This document shows positions 7,741 to 16,276 of a stretch of DNA of 40,972 bases, one piece after another (the stretch's first letter is position 1; each line of letters opens with the position of its first letter). A program made the position numbers and the translations under genes. The notes under the pieces are model-generated. The model was not told the origin of the DNA. It did not search any database and saw only the letters and a program-made list of their open reading frames with translations. The DNA is from Desulfobacteraceae bacterium 4484_190.2 (lineage in GTDB: Bacteria; Desulfobacterota; DSM-4660; Desulfatiglandales; Desulfatiglandaceae), in assembly GCA_002050025.1 (NCBI GenBank), contig MVDB01000002.1, positions 1 to 40,972 of the forward strand. The letters are read 5' to 3'.

Positions 7741-9168
7741 ATGATTTCTTTAAGTAAAATTATTAGTCGATTGGAGCGAGAACTACAGGTGAAGACACTT
7801 ACCCTTGGTGAACTTACCGAGATTGCGGAGGAAGAGGGCCTTTTGTTGAGCAGTGTGGTCGTGGCTGAGGCCATGGTCAAAGAGGGGAAATCCTACGAGG
7901 AAATCCTCTCTGATGTTATGGGGGAATTTGTCCATAACATGAAGGCACTTGAAATAGGGCTGACTAAGGGAAGGAGTTTTATCCTTGGCACTGTTGGCTC
8001 TGACCTGGCCAAGTATGGTGACGACAATGTTTTGATCAATGATTCACTGATCAACAAGGCCTTAATCTACACCCTGGCTACTGAGGTGGGAAATCACGAG
8101 ATTGGTCTCCAGCCCTGTGCAGGGACAGGAGACTCATGCCCATACACCGGCCTGATAAGGGCACTCAAGGAAGAAGGTTTTTCACAAGAAGAAATCGCTC
8201 TTGCCGCGGCGCTCATACTTAAGGTCGGGAGCATTTTCAGGGCAGGTAAACAAACTACAGGATGTAACATGGAAGGTTTCGGCGCAGGCTCGGCAGCTAC
8301 TGCCGCAGCATTAACCGATCTGAGAGGTGGAACTCCCAAACAGGTTGCAAAAGCTATTGTCCTGGCGATATCCCCCACGATTGCTGTCCCCTGTACGCCC
8401 CGGGTTATGGCCGCGGGCTTATGCGCAACCCATATCAGCGGCGCTATTTTGATTGGTAATCAGGCGGCCAATTTGATCTTAAAGACATCGTTGCCTGTTG
8501 ATATAGATGTGGACGTAATGATTGCCATGGCAGCAAGGATCCATGTGGAAGCAGCCCCAGTAATTACCGCTATTAATCTTGAATACCTGGAACCGTATTT
8601 TCAAAAGAAGAATCAAATTGAACCCTTTGTTGATGAAGATATTCGAAATTCGGAAAAGGAGAAAGCGAATAGAATCAAGAAGCGGGCACGCGAAGAGATC
8701 AGAAACTTGATATCTTCTTCCAGTCCTTTGACGCAGGTTTTTGGTGATGTTGTAGTAGGAGGGAGCAGCATTGCAGTGGGATCTCCGACCAATATGGCAC
8801 GTATCTGCCACGCAATGCTATCGGGTGAAATAAAAAAAATTGAGATTGATCTTACGGTGGATCTTTTTTCACGAAGGGCTATTAATATACCGGCAATTCT
8901 TATGGGAGCAATATACGGGGCAAGAACAGATGACTCCGAAATGTATCATAAGATCTTTGAACTACCTGAAATAAAAAATATCGAAGTCAAGATCAATAAG
9001 GTAGATATTCCTCAAGTACAACGCATTCGGATAGAAGCGACTGAAACTAGTGCTATGGTAGATGCAAAGAACCGCGGAGGTGGTCGAGTAGCAATTGTTG
9101 ACGCTCAACCGTCATTAAAAGAGGCCCTTATTGCTGCCGAAAGGCTGGGCATTGAAGTAGTTGATTGA
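7741..9168 (+). CDS. serine-dehydratase alpha-type [4Fe-4S] dehydratase/ammonia-lyase-like protein
   Basis: Single-chain protein (475 residues) with a domain like the alpha part of iron-sulfur L-serine dehydratase. These enzymes eliminate water and ammonia from serine or related hydroxy/thiol amino acids. Residues 115-230 align by pattern with SdaA: GLQPCAGTGDSCPYTG in place of the APTNGAAGIIPA loop, TTGCNMEGFG for the EGGCQAEVG loop, and VPCTP...GLC for the CDP...VPC segment. The cysteines C175, C218 and C228 are spaced 43 and 10 apart, close to the three cluster cysteines of known L-serine dehydratases. The last 170 residues (DLTVDLFSRRAINIPA, NRGGGRVAIVD) do not match the usual beta domain. 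Eight bases after the flavoprotein gene, hence operonic. Substrate is probably not simply serine; this is inference. Confidence 0.7.
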   Translation: MISLSKIISRLERELQVKTLTLGELTEIAEEEGLLLSSVVVAEAMVKEGKSYEEILSDVMGEFVHNMKALEIGLTKGRSFILGTVGSDLAKYGDDNVLINDSLINKALIYTLATEVGNHEIGLQPCAGTGDSCPYTGLIRALKEEGFSQEEIALAAALILKVGSIFRAGKQTTGCNMEGFGAGSAATAAALTDLRGGTPKQVAKAIVLAISPTIAVPCTPRVMAAGLCATHISGAILIGNQAANLILKTSLPVDIDVDVMIAMAARIHVEAAPVITAINLEYLEPYFQKKNQIEPFVDEDIRNSEKEKANRIKKRAREEIRNLISSSSPLTQVFGDVVVGGSSIAVGSPTNMARICHAMLSGEIKKIEIDLTVDLFSRRAINIPAILMGAIYGARTDDSEMYHKIFELPEIKNIEVKINKVDIPQVQRIRIEATETSAMVDAKNRGGGRVAIVDAQPSLKEALIAAERLGIEVVD

Positions 9169-9227
9169 CTTAAAAAATAGAAACTGGGCTTTTTCCCAAT
9201 GACAAATAAAGAAGGTGGCAGAGAGTA

Positions 9228-9905
9228 ATGGAAATTTCGAAACACGTTATTCACGACATAGAAAGAGTTTCAAAAAGCCTTGTTAAATCAATGAAGGCCC
9301 TTCCCACTGCAACAATCCATGAGGCTTATGGCGGCAAAGGCGCTGTATCCCATAATATCAAACCCATTAGAACAGGTATGAAACTTTGTGGTACGGTAAT
9401 CCCGATAAAGACTCGTCCGGGGGATAACCTCATTGTGCATAAGGCCATTTATGTTGCGCAGCCCGGAGATGTATTGCTGGTGGATACGTCCTCGTTTGTT
9501 GAAGCTGGATTCTGGGGAGGGATAATGACAGAGGCCGCTCAACAAAGAGGGATAGCAGGGCTTGTGACGGATGGTGCTGTGCGAGATACGGATGAAATTG
9601 CTCAAATGGATTTTCCTGTCTTTTCTAAAGGTATTTCCATCAAAGGGACAACGAAAACCTGTCTTGGTTCAATTAATCATCCCATCATTTTTGAAGGTGT
9701 AATGGTGCAACCCGGAGATGTAATAGTTGGAGATTCGGATGGGGTCGTCGTAGTTGCCCTGAAAGATGTTTCAGAGGTGATAGAGAAGGCAAGAAATCGG
9801 GAGGAAAAAGAAAAGGAAATCGTCTCTCAACTCAGACAGGGTAAAACAACGCTTGAGCTGTATGGCCTTTCGAAGTTATTGGAGCGTGAAGGATTAAAGG
9901 ACTAG
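9228..9905 (+). CDS. RraA/HMG-CHA aldolase-like protein 1
   Basis: RraA-fold protein (225 residues). Enzymatic members are divalent-metal class II aldolases/decarboxylases acting on 4-hydroxy-4-methyl-2-oxoglutarate, 4-carboxy-4-hydroxy-2-oxoadipate or oxaloacetate; the E. coli member instead inhibits RNase E. Landmarks: LPTATIHEAYGGKG, GTVIPIKTRPGDNL, QPGDVLLVDTSS, WGGIMTEAAQQRGIAGLV, then DGAVRDTDEI with the Arg-Asp pair that binds substrate and metal in the aldolases, and QPGDVIVGDSDGVVVV. The ATG at 9228 follows AAGGTGG. It is the first of three non-identical paralogues in a row, so they may form one hetero-oligomer or act on different substrates. Enzymatic rather than RNase-inhibitor function is favoured by the RD pair and the context. 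Confidence 0.82.
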   Translation: MEISKHVIHDIERVSKSLVKSMKALPTATIHEAYGGKGAVSHNIKPIRTGMKLCGTVIPIKTRPGDNLIVHKAIYVAQPGDVLLVDTSSFVEAGFWGGIMTEAAQQRGIAGLVTDGAVRDTDEIAQMDFPVFSKGISIKGTTKTCLGSINHPIIFEGVMVQPGDVIVGDSDGVVVVALKDVSEVIEKARNREEKEKEIVSQLRQGKTTLELYGLSKLLEREGLKD

Positions 9906-9934
9906 TTTACCATGGAAAATATTTGACAGGATAA

Positions 9935-10147
9935 CAGGATAAACAAGATATAAATCCAGCCATAGAATCGCTTTCGCGATTTCATGTTAATTACCTTGTT
10001 GCTACTGGAAAACCTGTAGGCGTGATTCTAAACTTTGGAGAGAGAAAAGTTGAGATTAAACGAAAGATCAAGAATTTAAAACAAGAGATCAACGGGATGA
10101 AAGAAAATTATCATGTTCCCGCTGTAAGCGGGATTTATCCTGTCTAA
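9935..10147 (+). pseudogene. C-terminal fragment of a GxxExxY-family protein within a repeat
   Basis: The frame at 9983-10147 reads HVNYLVATGKPVGVILNFGE then RKVEIKRKIKN, which is the characteristic end of GxxExxY (PDDEXK-like) small proteins. The N-terminal half, including the GxxExxY motif, is missing and the frame has no start after an upstream TAA. The fragment ends in a CCCGCT-GTA-AGCGGG hairpin (10118-10132) that is read through before TAA at 10145-10147. It separates RraA-like genes 1 and 2, so it is probably an inserted, decayed element rather than part of the operon. The direct motif GACAGGATAACAGGATAAAC just upstream (from 9926) is of the same repetitive character. Confidence 0.6.
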
Positions 10148-10182
10148 AATTAACTGAAGTATTATGTTAAAAGGAAAAGACA

Positions 10183-10854
10183 ATGGAGCGAGAAATATTC
10201 GACAAGAAATATCGGAAGCGCCTTGAAAAATTATCTACGACTAATCTCTCTGATGCCCTTGACAAGATTGGCATCCGGGGAGCGGTGATTGGTATCAGGC
10301 CCCTGTTTGGTTTGCCCAAGGTAGTCGGTTCGGCTGTAACGATAAAAATTACAGCAGCAGGAATGGCAAAATCCAAGCACCATCTTGGAATCGAGGCTAT
10401 TGCATCTGCACACCAGGGCGATCTGATTGTTATTGATAATCGCGGTGACACACAAAACAATTGCTGGGGCGAAATCCTCACATGTGCCGCTAAAATGAAA
10501 GGCGTCTCCGGGGTCATAATTGATGGTGCCGCCAGAGATGTGGACATGTGTGATGAAATGGGTTTTCCTGTTTTTTCCCGTGGGGTTGTCCCTATAACTG
10601 CAAGAGGAAGGATCATGCAGGAAGATTTCAACTGCCTGATCCGTCTGGGTGATGTCCAGGTCAGACCCGATGACATACTGGTAGGGGATATCAACGGAAT
10701 TGTAGTCATTCCTCCGGAAAGACTGGATGACGTATTATTCGAGGCAGAAAAGATTATGGAGAAAGAAGAACTCATGAAGAAAGATATTCTCTCAGGTTTT
10801 GATATTCTGGAGGTTGATAAGAAATATAATTATGAACAGATGTTGAAGAAGTAG
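10183..10854 (+). CDS. RraA/HMG-CHA aldolase-like protein 2
   Basis: Second member of the trio (223 residues), same fold and likely metal-dependent aldolase/decarboxylase chemistry. Landmarks are LSTTNLSDALDKIGIRG, AHQGDLIVIDNRGDTQNN, CWGEILTCAAKMKGVSGVII, DGAARDVDMCDEMGFPVFSRG with the Arg-Asp pair, and RPDDILVGDINGIVVIP. It has a longer N-terminal lead than protein 1 and a basic C-terminal tail. Start ATG at 10183 follows AAAAGGAAAAG. It shares more pattern with protein 3 (SDALDKxGI, WGxIL) than with protein 1, suggesting that 2 and 3 are the closer pair. It is 23 bases upstream of gene 3 and clearly co-transcribed with it. Confidence 0.82.
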   Translation: MEREIFDKKYRKRLEKLSTTNLSDALDKIGIRGAVIGIRPLFGLPKVVGSAVTIKITAAGMAKSKHHLGIEAIASAHQGDLIVIDNRGDTQNNCWGEILTCAAKMKGVSGVIIDGAARDVDMCDEMGFPVFSRGVVPITARGRIMQEDFNCLIRLGDVQVRPDDILVGDINGIVVIPPERLDDVLFEAEKIMEKEELMKKDILSGFDILEVDKKYNYEQMLKK

Positions 10855-10877
10855 GCCCAGTGCATGGAGGAAAAATA

Positions 10878-11546
10878 ATGGAATTCAAAAGGCCTGATCC
10901 GAAAATAGTAAAGGAGTTTGAATCATTTTCCACGCCCACAATCTCTGATGCCCTTGATAAGTTAGGTATCCCTGGAGGGTGTCACGGTATTATGCCTGTT
11001 GTTTCAGGGGTGAAGATGGCGGGGACGGCCTATACCATCCGATATGTGCCCACAGGAGCTGTGAAGGGGACTGTGGGAGACTACATTGATGATGTTTTAC
11101 CTGGAGACGTGGTGGTTCTTGATAATAACGGGAGAACCGACTGCACGGTATGGGGTGATATTTTAACAGTAACGGCCAAGATGAAAGGCATTGCCGGAAC
11201 CGTCATAGACGGTGTCTGCCGTGATATCCCCACTATCCTTGAAGAAAAGTATCCTATCTTCTCCCGTGGAAAATTTATGATGACTGGTAAGGACCGGATA
11301 ATGGTAGAGGCAACACAGGTAATCGTCTCTATAGGAAAGACTCAGGTTAAACCGGGAGATATCCTTATAGGAGATGACAGTGGGGTGGTGGTAGTTCCCC
11401 AGGAAATCGCACCAAAAGTCCTTGAAACCGCCCGGTCCATTGAAGAAGCAGAAAATTTTATTGTCGAAGCTGTGCGAAGTGGCCTGAGCCTTAAAGAAGC
11501 CCGGGAAAAATTCGGCTACCACACATTGCAGACAAAGAAGACATAA
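10878..11546 (+). CDS. RraA/HMG-CHA aldolase-like protein 3
   Basis: Third member (222 residues from the ATG at 10878, which has GGAGG upstream; an in-frame ATG at 10860 is less likely). Landmarks: STPTISDALDKLGIPGG, DDVLPGDVVVLDNNGRT, VWGDILTVTAKMKGIAGT, DGVCRDIPTILEEKYPIFSRG, KPGDILIGDDSGVVVVP. The Arg-Asp pair is kept, but the acidic residue that follows it in copies 1 and 2 (RDTDE, RDVD) is replaced by RDIPT, so its metal/substrate site may differ. It is followed by a 246-base spacer before the AOR gene. Confidence 0.82.
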   Translation: MEFKRPDPKIVKEFESFSTPTISDALDKLGIPGGCHGIMPVVSGVKMAGTAYTIRYVPTGAVKGTVGDYIDDVLPGDVVVLDNNGRTDCTVWGDILTVTAKMKGIAGTVIDGVCRDIPTILEEKYPIFSRGKFMMTGKDRIMVEATQVIVSIGKTQVKPGDILIGDDSGVVVVPQEIAPKVLETARSIEEAENFIVEAVRSGLSLKEAREKFGYHTLQTKKT

Positions 11547-11615
11547 GGCTCACATTCCTAAGCCTTTGATTTGTTCTATGAGGGAGTTTCTATTGGTTAT
11601 TATTACTGCACTTTT

Positions 11616-11649
11616 TGGAGTACTGGAGCAATGGAGTAATGGAATAATG
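11616..11649 (+). repeat. short degenerate tandem repeat
   Basis: A run of imperfect units of the type TGGAGTA / TGGAGCA / TGGAGTAATGGAATAATG lies in the spacer between the third RraA-like gene and the AOR gene. It is low-complexity sequence with no coding signal. The rest of the spacer (11547-11792) shows only a GAGGAG ribosome-binding site for the AOR gene. Confidence 0.45.
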
Positions 11650-11792
11650 CAAAAAACGGAAAAACCTTTGGCATCTTCTGTTTTTCATCCCAATACTTCT
11701 GGGCAGGCCTTTGAGGCAAAGCAGATATGCTCTTACCACACCTCAAGGCAGCAATTTTCGAAAAGAGATAAATTCGGTTGAGGAGTAGAAAC

Positions 11793-13610
11793 ATGAGCTA
11801 CGGTTATATGGACAAATTCTTGAAGATAGACCTAACCTCAGGTGAGATATCCGAGCTGCCAATTAGTAAAGAATGGAAAATGCACTATCTCGGTGGAAGG
11901 GGGATGGGCATTCGTCTTCTATGGGAGTATGCACCGAAAGGTGTAGATCCTCTCGCCCCGGAAAACCCTTTGATTTTTATGACCGGTCCTTACACAGGCA
12001 CTGGTGTCTTTTCCGCCATCTACAATGTAACAACACGATCACCATTAACCGGAACTGCGGCAAGTGCTCATTCGGGTGGTACCTTTGGTCATGCCCTGAA
12101 ACGAGCCGGGTTGGATGGACTGATGGTTGTGGGCCAATCTGAAAAGCCAGTGTACCTGCTGATTGATGCCGGAAAGGTCGAAATATGTGACGCATCATCT
12201 CTGTGGGGCAAGGATGTACAGCAGACAGAGCTGATGATAAAAGAAGAATATGGCAAGGTGAGTTCTGCTGTTATTGGCCCGGGGGGTGAAAACCTGGTCA
12301 AATTTGGATGCATTATGAACGACACCTTCCGTGCTATTGGTCGCGGGGGTGCAGGCGCTGTAATGGGCTCCAAGAAACTTAAAGCGGTGGTTGCCAGAGG
12401 TAAAGAAAAGATAGGTATTGCCGACCGGGACCGCTTCATGGCCCTTTCACGCAAGGGAGGCAAGGCTTCTCTGGATGTCGGTAAGTTCTTTGGCATGTAT
12501 GGTACTGGAGCGGCTTTTGGCGTCTTTAACAAAAAGGGCAGTCTCCCAAGTTATCATTTCCGAAAAGGCTATTACGATGAATGGGAGAAGATTAATGCCG
12601 AGGCACTCAAGAAAAATTATTTTGTGCGAGACCAGGGCTGTTTTAACTGCCCTTTGAAGTGTGCCAACATACATACGGTCAAATCGGGACCTTTCGCCGT
12701 GGCGGAGACCGAGGGGCCTGAATACGAAACCATGATGGCATTTGGTTCCCTGTGTGGAAATAGCAACTTGGAATCTATCATCAAGGCTAGCCACATGGTC
12801 AATCTTATGGGAATAGATCTCATTTCTGCAGGAGTAACCATTGCCTTTGCCATGGATCTCTTTGAAATGGGTCTGTTGAATGAAAAAGATACGGATGGTT
12901 TGACGCTTACCTTTGGCAATGCAGAGGCTATGGTAGAGATGATCACCCGGATTGCCTATCGCCAAGGGTTTGGCGACCTATTAGCTGAAGGAAGTCTAAT
13001 CGCAGGCAGGAAGATTGGCCCGGAGGCAGAAGAAAGGGTCATGCACTGTTTAGGTCAGGAACTTCCCGGATACGAGCCTCGACGGATCCCTGCTACAGGA
13101 TTTTCTCTTAGTTCCTCAAATCGTGGTGCAGATCACATCCGGGCCTGCTTTTACGTAAATGAGATTTTCAGTGATGAATTCAAAGACCGGGACTTTGCAG
13201 ACCATATGGAAATCATGACGGAAAAGGAAGAACTTATGGCCCTGGTGGATTCACTGGTAATGTGTAAATTTGGCCAGAGAAACGGTCAATTTACGCCTGA
13301 TGTCTGCACTGAGCTGCTTGAGGCATTAACAGGATTTGAACTTGATACCCCTGGTTTATTCCATATCGGCGAACGCATTTATAACCTTGAACGGCTTTAC
13401 AATATTAGAGAGGGTATCGAAGAGATTGCCCTGCCTAAGCGTGTGTTTACCGAGCCTTTAGAGGACACAATGGGAACAACACCTCCATTGGATCCAAACC
13501 ATTATGAAAAGGCCAAGAAGAACTATTTTGCTGCTCGTTCCTGGGACGAAAACGGCCGTCCAAAACCTGAGAAACTTGTTGAACTGTCACTCATGGATCT
13601 GGTTTCATAA
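11793..13610 (+). CDS. aor: aldehyde:ferredoxin oxidoreductase (tungsten/bis-pyranopterin family)
   Basis: Oxidises aldehydes to carboxylic acids (or the reverse at low potential) with ferredoxin; cytoplasmic. The 605-residue length matches the AOR family. The N-terminal beta domain starts YMDKFLKIDLTSGEI and GGRGMGIRLLWEY. The [4Fe-4S] cysteines are C283, C286, C290 (CFNCPLKC) and C491 (DSLVMCKFG), closely matching positions 288, 291, 295 and 494 of the Pyrococcus enzyme. Pterin-contact stretches include AIGRGGAGAVMGSKKLKA and AETEGPEYETMMAFGSLCG. The start at 11793 has GAGGAG 8 bases upstream and is preferred over 11778. The next gene is an alcohol dehydrogenase, suggesting the pair interconverts an aldehyde with its acid and alcohol. 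Needs tungsten or molybdenum; no cofactor genes in the window. Confidence 0.93.
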   Translation: MSYGYMDKFLKIDLTSGEISELPISKEWKMHYLGGRGMGIRLLWEYAPKGVDPLAPENPLIFMTGPYTGTGVFSAIYNVTTRSPLTGTAASAHSGGTFGHALKRAGLDGLMVVGQSEKPVYLLIDAGKVEICDASSLWGKDVQQTELMIKEEYGKVSSAVIGPGGENLVKFGCIMNDTFRAIGRGGAGAVMGSKKLKAVVARGKEKIGIADRDRFMALSRKGGKASLDVGKFFGMYGTGAAFGVFNKKGSLPSYHFRKGYYDEWEKINAEALKKNYFVRDQGCFNCPLKCANIHTVKSGPFAVAETEGPEYETMMAFGSLCGNSNLESIIKASHMVNLMGIDLISAGVTIAFAMDLFEMGLLNEKDTDGLTLTFGNAEAMVEMITRIAYRQGFGDLLAEGSLIAGRKIGPEAEERVMHCLGQELPGYEPRRIPATGFSLSSSNRGADHIRACFYVNEIFSDEFKDRDFADHMEIMTEKEELMALVDSLVMCKFGQRNGQFTPDVCTELLEALTGFELDTPGLFHIGERIYNLERLYNIREGIEEIALPKRVFTEPLEDTMGTTPPLDPNHYEKAKKNYFAARSWDENGRPKPEKLVELSLMDLVS

Positions 13611-13653
13611 AAAGCAGCCCAAGGACAATATTCCTTTTTAATACCCTATACGT

Positions 13654-14829
13654 ATGAATAGAGACCCTAACATGTATACTATACTAACTCCTCCACAAAT
13701 AGACATTGGCTCAGGGAGTTTGACATCCCTCAAAGGTATCATTGCCTCCTATGAAACTGGCAGGGTTCTTATTGTGACGGATAAAGGAATTCGTCAGGCC
13801 GGAATCCTGGATCGAGTAATCAAGGCAGCGGGAAAGAACACCAAGGACTTTGATATATTTGATCGTGTCCTGCCAAATCCGGACATTCCTGCAATGGAGG
13901 CATGCGGCCAGGTTGTTGAATCGAACGATTATGACTTGGTCATCGGACTTGGGGGTGGTAGTCCCATGGACGTTGCAAAGGCTGCTTCTGTTCTTCCGGC
14001 CAACGGAGGAAAGATAAGCCCCCTCCTTGGCCGAGGCATGATAAAAAGACCGGGTGTGCCTCTCTGTCTGATTCCTACTACATCGGGAACGGGATCCGAG
14101 GCAACCCAGGCCATTGTGGTGGATGACCTCGAGAGCGGGACGAAGAAGGCAATCTGGGACCGGCACGTGATCCCCCAGGTTGTAATTGTCGACCCCGACT
14201 TGGCCATTGGGATGCCAGCCAGTCTCACTGCTGACACGGGTCTTGACGCCCTGGTCCATGGAATCGAGGCATACACAGCGCGAACAACGAACCCTGTTGT
14301 TCAAGCCTATGCACGAGAATGTATTGAACTAATTGCAAGGCACTTACCCAGAGCTGTAAAGGACGGAAGTGATCTGGAGGCACGGTCAGGCATGTCCCTG
14401 GCTGCCATCCTCGGAGGCTTTGCCATCAGCAACGGTGGCCTGGGAGCCATCCACGGATTGGCTTATCCGCTGGATACCGTAAAACATATTCCCCATGGCC
14501 GCAGTGTAGCCATCATGGCACCGTGGGTTGTGGATTTTAACCGTGTCGATAATGAGGAGACATACGCCAGGATTGCCCGGTTCCTTGGAAAGGATGTGGA
14601 TAACCTGGATTCCCGGGCGGCCAGTCAAAAGGCGGTTAGTGGTATTATTGACTTGATGGAATCCGTTGGGGTTTCCCCATATCTCACAGAACACGGCATC
14701 CAGTCTGCCGAAGTGGATGGGTTGGCAAAGGAAGCATTTCGAGTGTCCCAGCGTCTCCTTCCGTCCAATCCGCGAAATATGACCGAAGAGGATGCGGTGG
14801 GCATATATCGAGCCGCGGCAACACGGTAA
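13654..14829 (+). CDS. iron-containing (group III) alcohol dehydrogenase
   Basis: NAD(P)-dependent alcohol/aldehyde oxidoreductase with a catalytic Fe2+. The 391-residue protein has the nucleotide-binding GLGGGSPMDVAKA (98-110) and PTTSGTGSEATQ (141-152). The metal ligands are D198 and H202 (DTGLDALVHGIEAYT), H267 (GAIHGLAYP) and H281 (HIPHGRSVAIM). The start is uncertain: ATG at 13654 or at 13672, neither with a clear Shine-Dalgarno. Sits between AOR and an M20 gene in the same direction, so it likely handles an aldehyde made in the pathway. Candidate reactions are 4-hydroxybutyrate, 3-hydroxypropionate or lactaldehyde oxidoreduction; the sequence alone does not decide. Confidence 0.92.
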   Translation: MNRDPNMYTILTPPQIDIGSGSLTSLKGIIASYETGRVLIVTDKGIRQAGILDRVIKAAGKNTKDFDIFDRVLPNPDIPAMEACGQVVESNDYDLVIGLGGGSPMDVAKAASVLPANGGKISPLLGRGMIKRPGVPLCLIPTTSGTGSEATQAIVVDDLESGTKKAIWDRHVIPQVVIVDPDLAIGMPASLTADTGLDALVHGIEAYTARTTNPVVQAYARECIELIARHLPRAVKDGSDLEARSGMSLAAILGGFAISNGGLGAIHGLAYPLDTVKHIPHGRSVAIMAPWVVDFNRVDNEETYARIARFLGKDVDNLDSRAASQKAVSGIIDLMESVGVSPYLTEHGIQSAEVDGLAKEAFRVSQRLLPSNPRNMTEEDAVGIYRAAATR

Positions 14830-14854
14830 GCATAGAAATAAACCAGACTAAGAG

Positions 14855-16213
14855 ATGGAACGCAATTCAGAACAGATAAAAGAGGTCAGCCAGTACATAG
14901 ACGCGCACGGTAAAGACGTTGAAAGGTTTCTCAAACGTCTTATCAGCTTTAGGTCAACCAATACAGGCCTTTATGATCAGGGAAAAGAGCACAGGGTACA
15001 GAATTGGCTCAAGACCAAATTTCAGGATGCAGGTCTGGACAGAGTTGATCTGTGGAGTGTGGATCCAAAAAAAAATAGACCCAACTTGGTCGGGACCATC
15101 AAGGGGAAAGGGTCCGGTAAGGCCCTAATCCTTCAGGCCCACTGCGATGTTGTCCCTGTTCACAAGGAAGACGAAAGACTATGGACGCACTCGCCCTGGA
15201 AGGCTACAAAAGAGGATGGTTTGATATATGGCCGTGGGGCTTCAGATGATAAGGGTGGCTTGACTGCCATTTTCTGGGCGGCAAAGGCAATACGCGAGAG
15301 TGGTATCAACCTGTCAGGCGACCTCTATATCCAGTCGGTGATTGGTGAAGAGTCAATGGAAGGGAAGACCATCGGTGCTGCGGCTACGATTCGGAGGGGG
15401 TACAGTGCCCCTTTTGCCGTGATTGCCGAACCCACTGGCTGTGAGATACAAACTCAGTCCTTCGGGGTGTTTGTATTCGAACTGTTGATCCAGGGAAAAC
15501 CGGTTCACGCATGTGCCAGGGACATTGTCTTGTTCCCGGACCGGTACCAATTGGGTGAACCCCATGAAATTGGTGTGGATGCGATCTTAAAGGGGGCTCA
15601 GTTGGTTCAGATTTTAAGGCAACTGGAAGATAATTGGAACACCAGTTGGAAAGACGAGGTCCTGAATCTGGGTGGATATCCCCTGTCAGGGGATCAGGAA
15701 AAGGTGCGAATTTTCACCATGAATCCTTCTTTCATAGAGGGGGGAACCTATATGGGCACTGTCCCGAGTATTTGCCGACTCACATATGTTGTTTCACACC
15801 CCAACACTGTTCCATCGAAACAGGTTAAGGAGGGTATTCAACAGGCCATAAGAGAGGGAACCAAAGACGATGAATGGCTTAAGCATCATCCCCCTCAATT
15901 TATCGAGTATGAATCCGAGGAGTGGGAAGCAAGCAAAGTTTCCATAAAGCATCCCGGAAACCAGTTCTTAGCTAGTTCATTTAAAGAGATTACGGGATCT
16001 CATGCTGTTTATTCGGGATTTAGGGGAGCAAGTGATGCAACATTTATGGGCCAGAAAGGGGTTCCTTCAGTGCTCTTCGGGCCTGGTGCCCATATGAAAA
16101 TGATAGGGATACATGGAATAGATGAATGTGTGTCAATTGATCAGGTAGTAACCTGTGCAAAGGTATATGCAGCAATGGCGATTAATTGGTGCGGCCCGGA
16201 TGGGCCAGGCTAA
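14855..16213 (+). CDS. M20 family zinc peptidase/deacylase (ArgE/DapE/carboxypeptidase type) A
   Basis: Cytoplasmic dizinc hydrolase (452 residues) that removes an acyl or amino-acid group from an amide. Visible metal-site motifs: LQAHCDVVPV (His and Asp region), GRGASDDKGG (bridging Asp), GEESMEG (catalytic Glu pair) and IAEPTG. The C-terminal ligand His is probably in the HMKMIGIHGIDE segment. The dimerisation lid lies between about residues 205 and 330 (SFGVFVFELLIQGKPVHA begins it). It is directly upstream of the binding-protein gene of transporter module A, fitting hydrolysis of an imported peptide or N-acyl amino acid. A second, more distant M20 gene follows module B. Confidence 0.88.
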   Translation: MERNSEQIKEVSQYIDAHGKDVERFLKRLISFRSTNTGLYDQGKEHRVQNWLKTKFQDAGLDRVDLWSVDPKKNRPNLVGTIKGKGSGKALILQAHCDVVPVHKEDERLWTHSPWKATKEDGLIYGRGASDDKGGLTAIFWAAKAIRESGINLSGDLYIQSVIGEESMEGKTIGAAATIRRGYSAPFAVIAEPTGCEIQTQSFGVFVFELLIQGKPVHACARDIVLFPDRYQLGEPHEIGVDAILKGAQLVQILRQLEDNWNTSWKDEVLNLGGYPLSGDQEKVRIFTMNPSFIEGGTYMGTVPSICRLTYVVSHPNTVPSKQVKEGIQQAIREGTKDDEWLKHHPPQFIEYESEEWEASKVSIKHPGNQFLASSFKEITGSHAVYSGFRGASDATFMGQKGVPSVLFGPGAHMKMIGIHGIDECVSIDQVVTCAKVYAAMAINWCGPDGPG

Positions 16214-16276
16214 TATTAAATGGAGAAAGTGAGTGGAAAAAGGGACCATAAACATTTTATTGAAAGGGAGGAAATT

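Noticed and set aside
9228-11546. Calling the three RraA-like proteins RNase E inhibitors
   Set aside because: All keep the Arg-Asp pair of the metal aldolases (E. coli RraA has Arg-Gln there) and lie in a metabolic cluster.
11566-11781. 71-codon frame between the third RraA-like gene and AOR
   Set aside because: It covers a low-complexity repeat, lacks a ribosome-binding site and shows no protein-like pattern.
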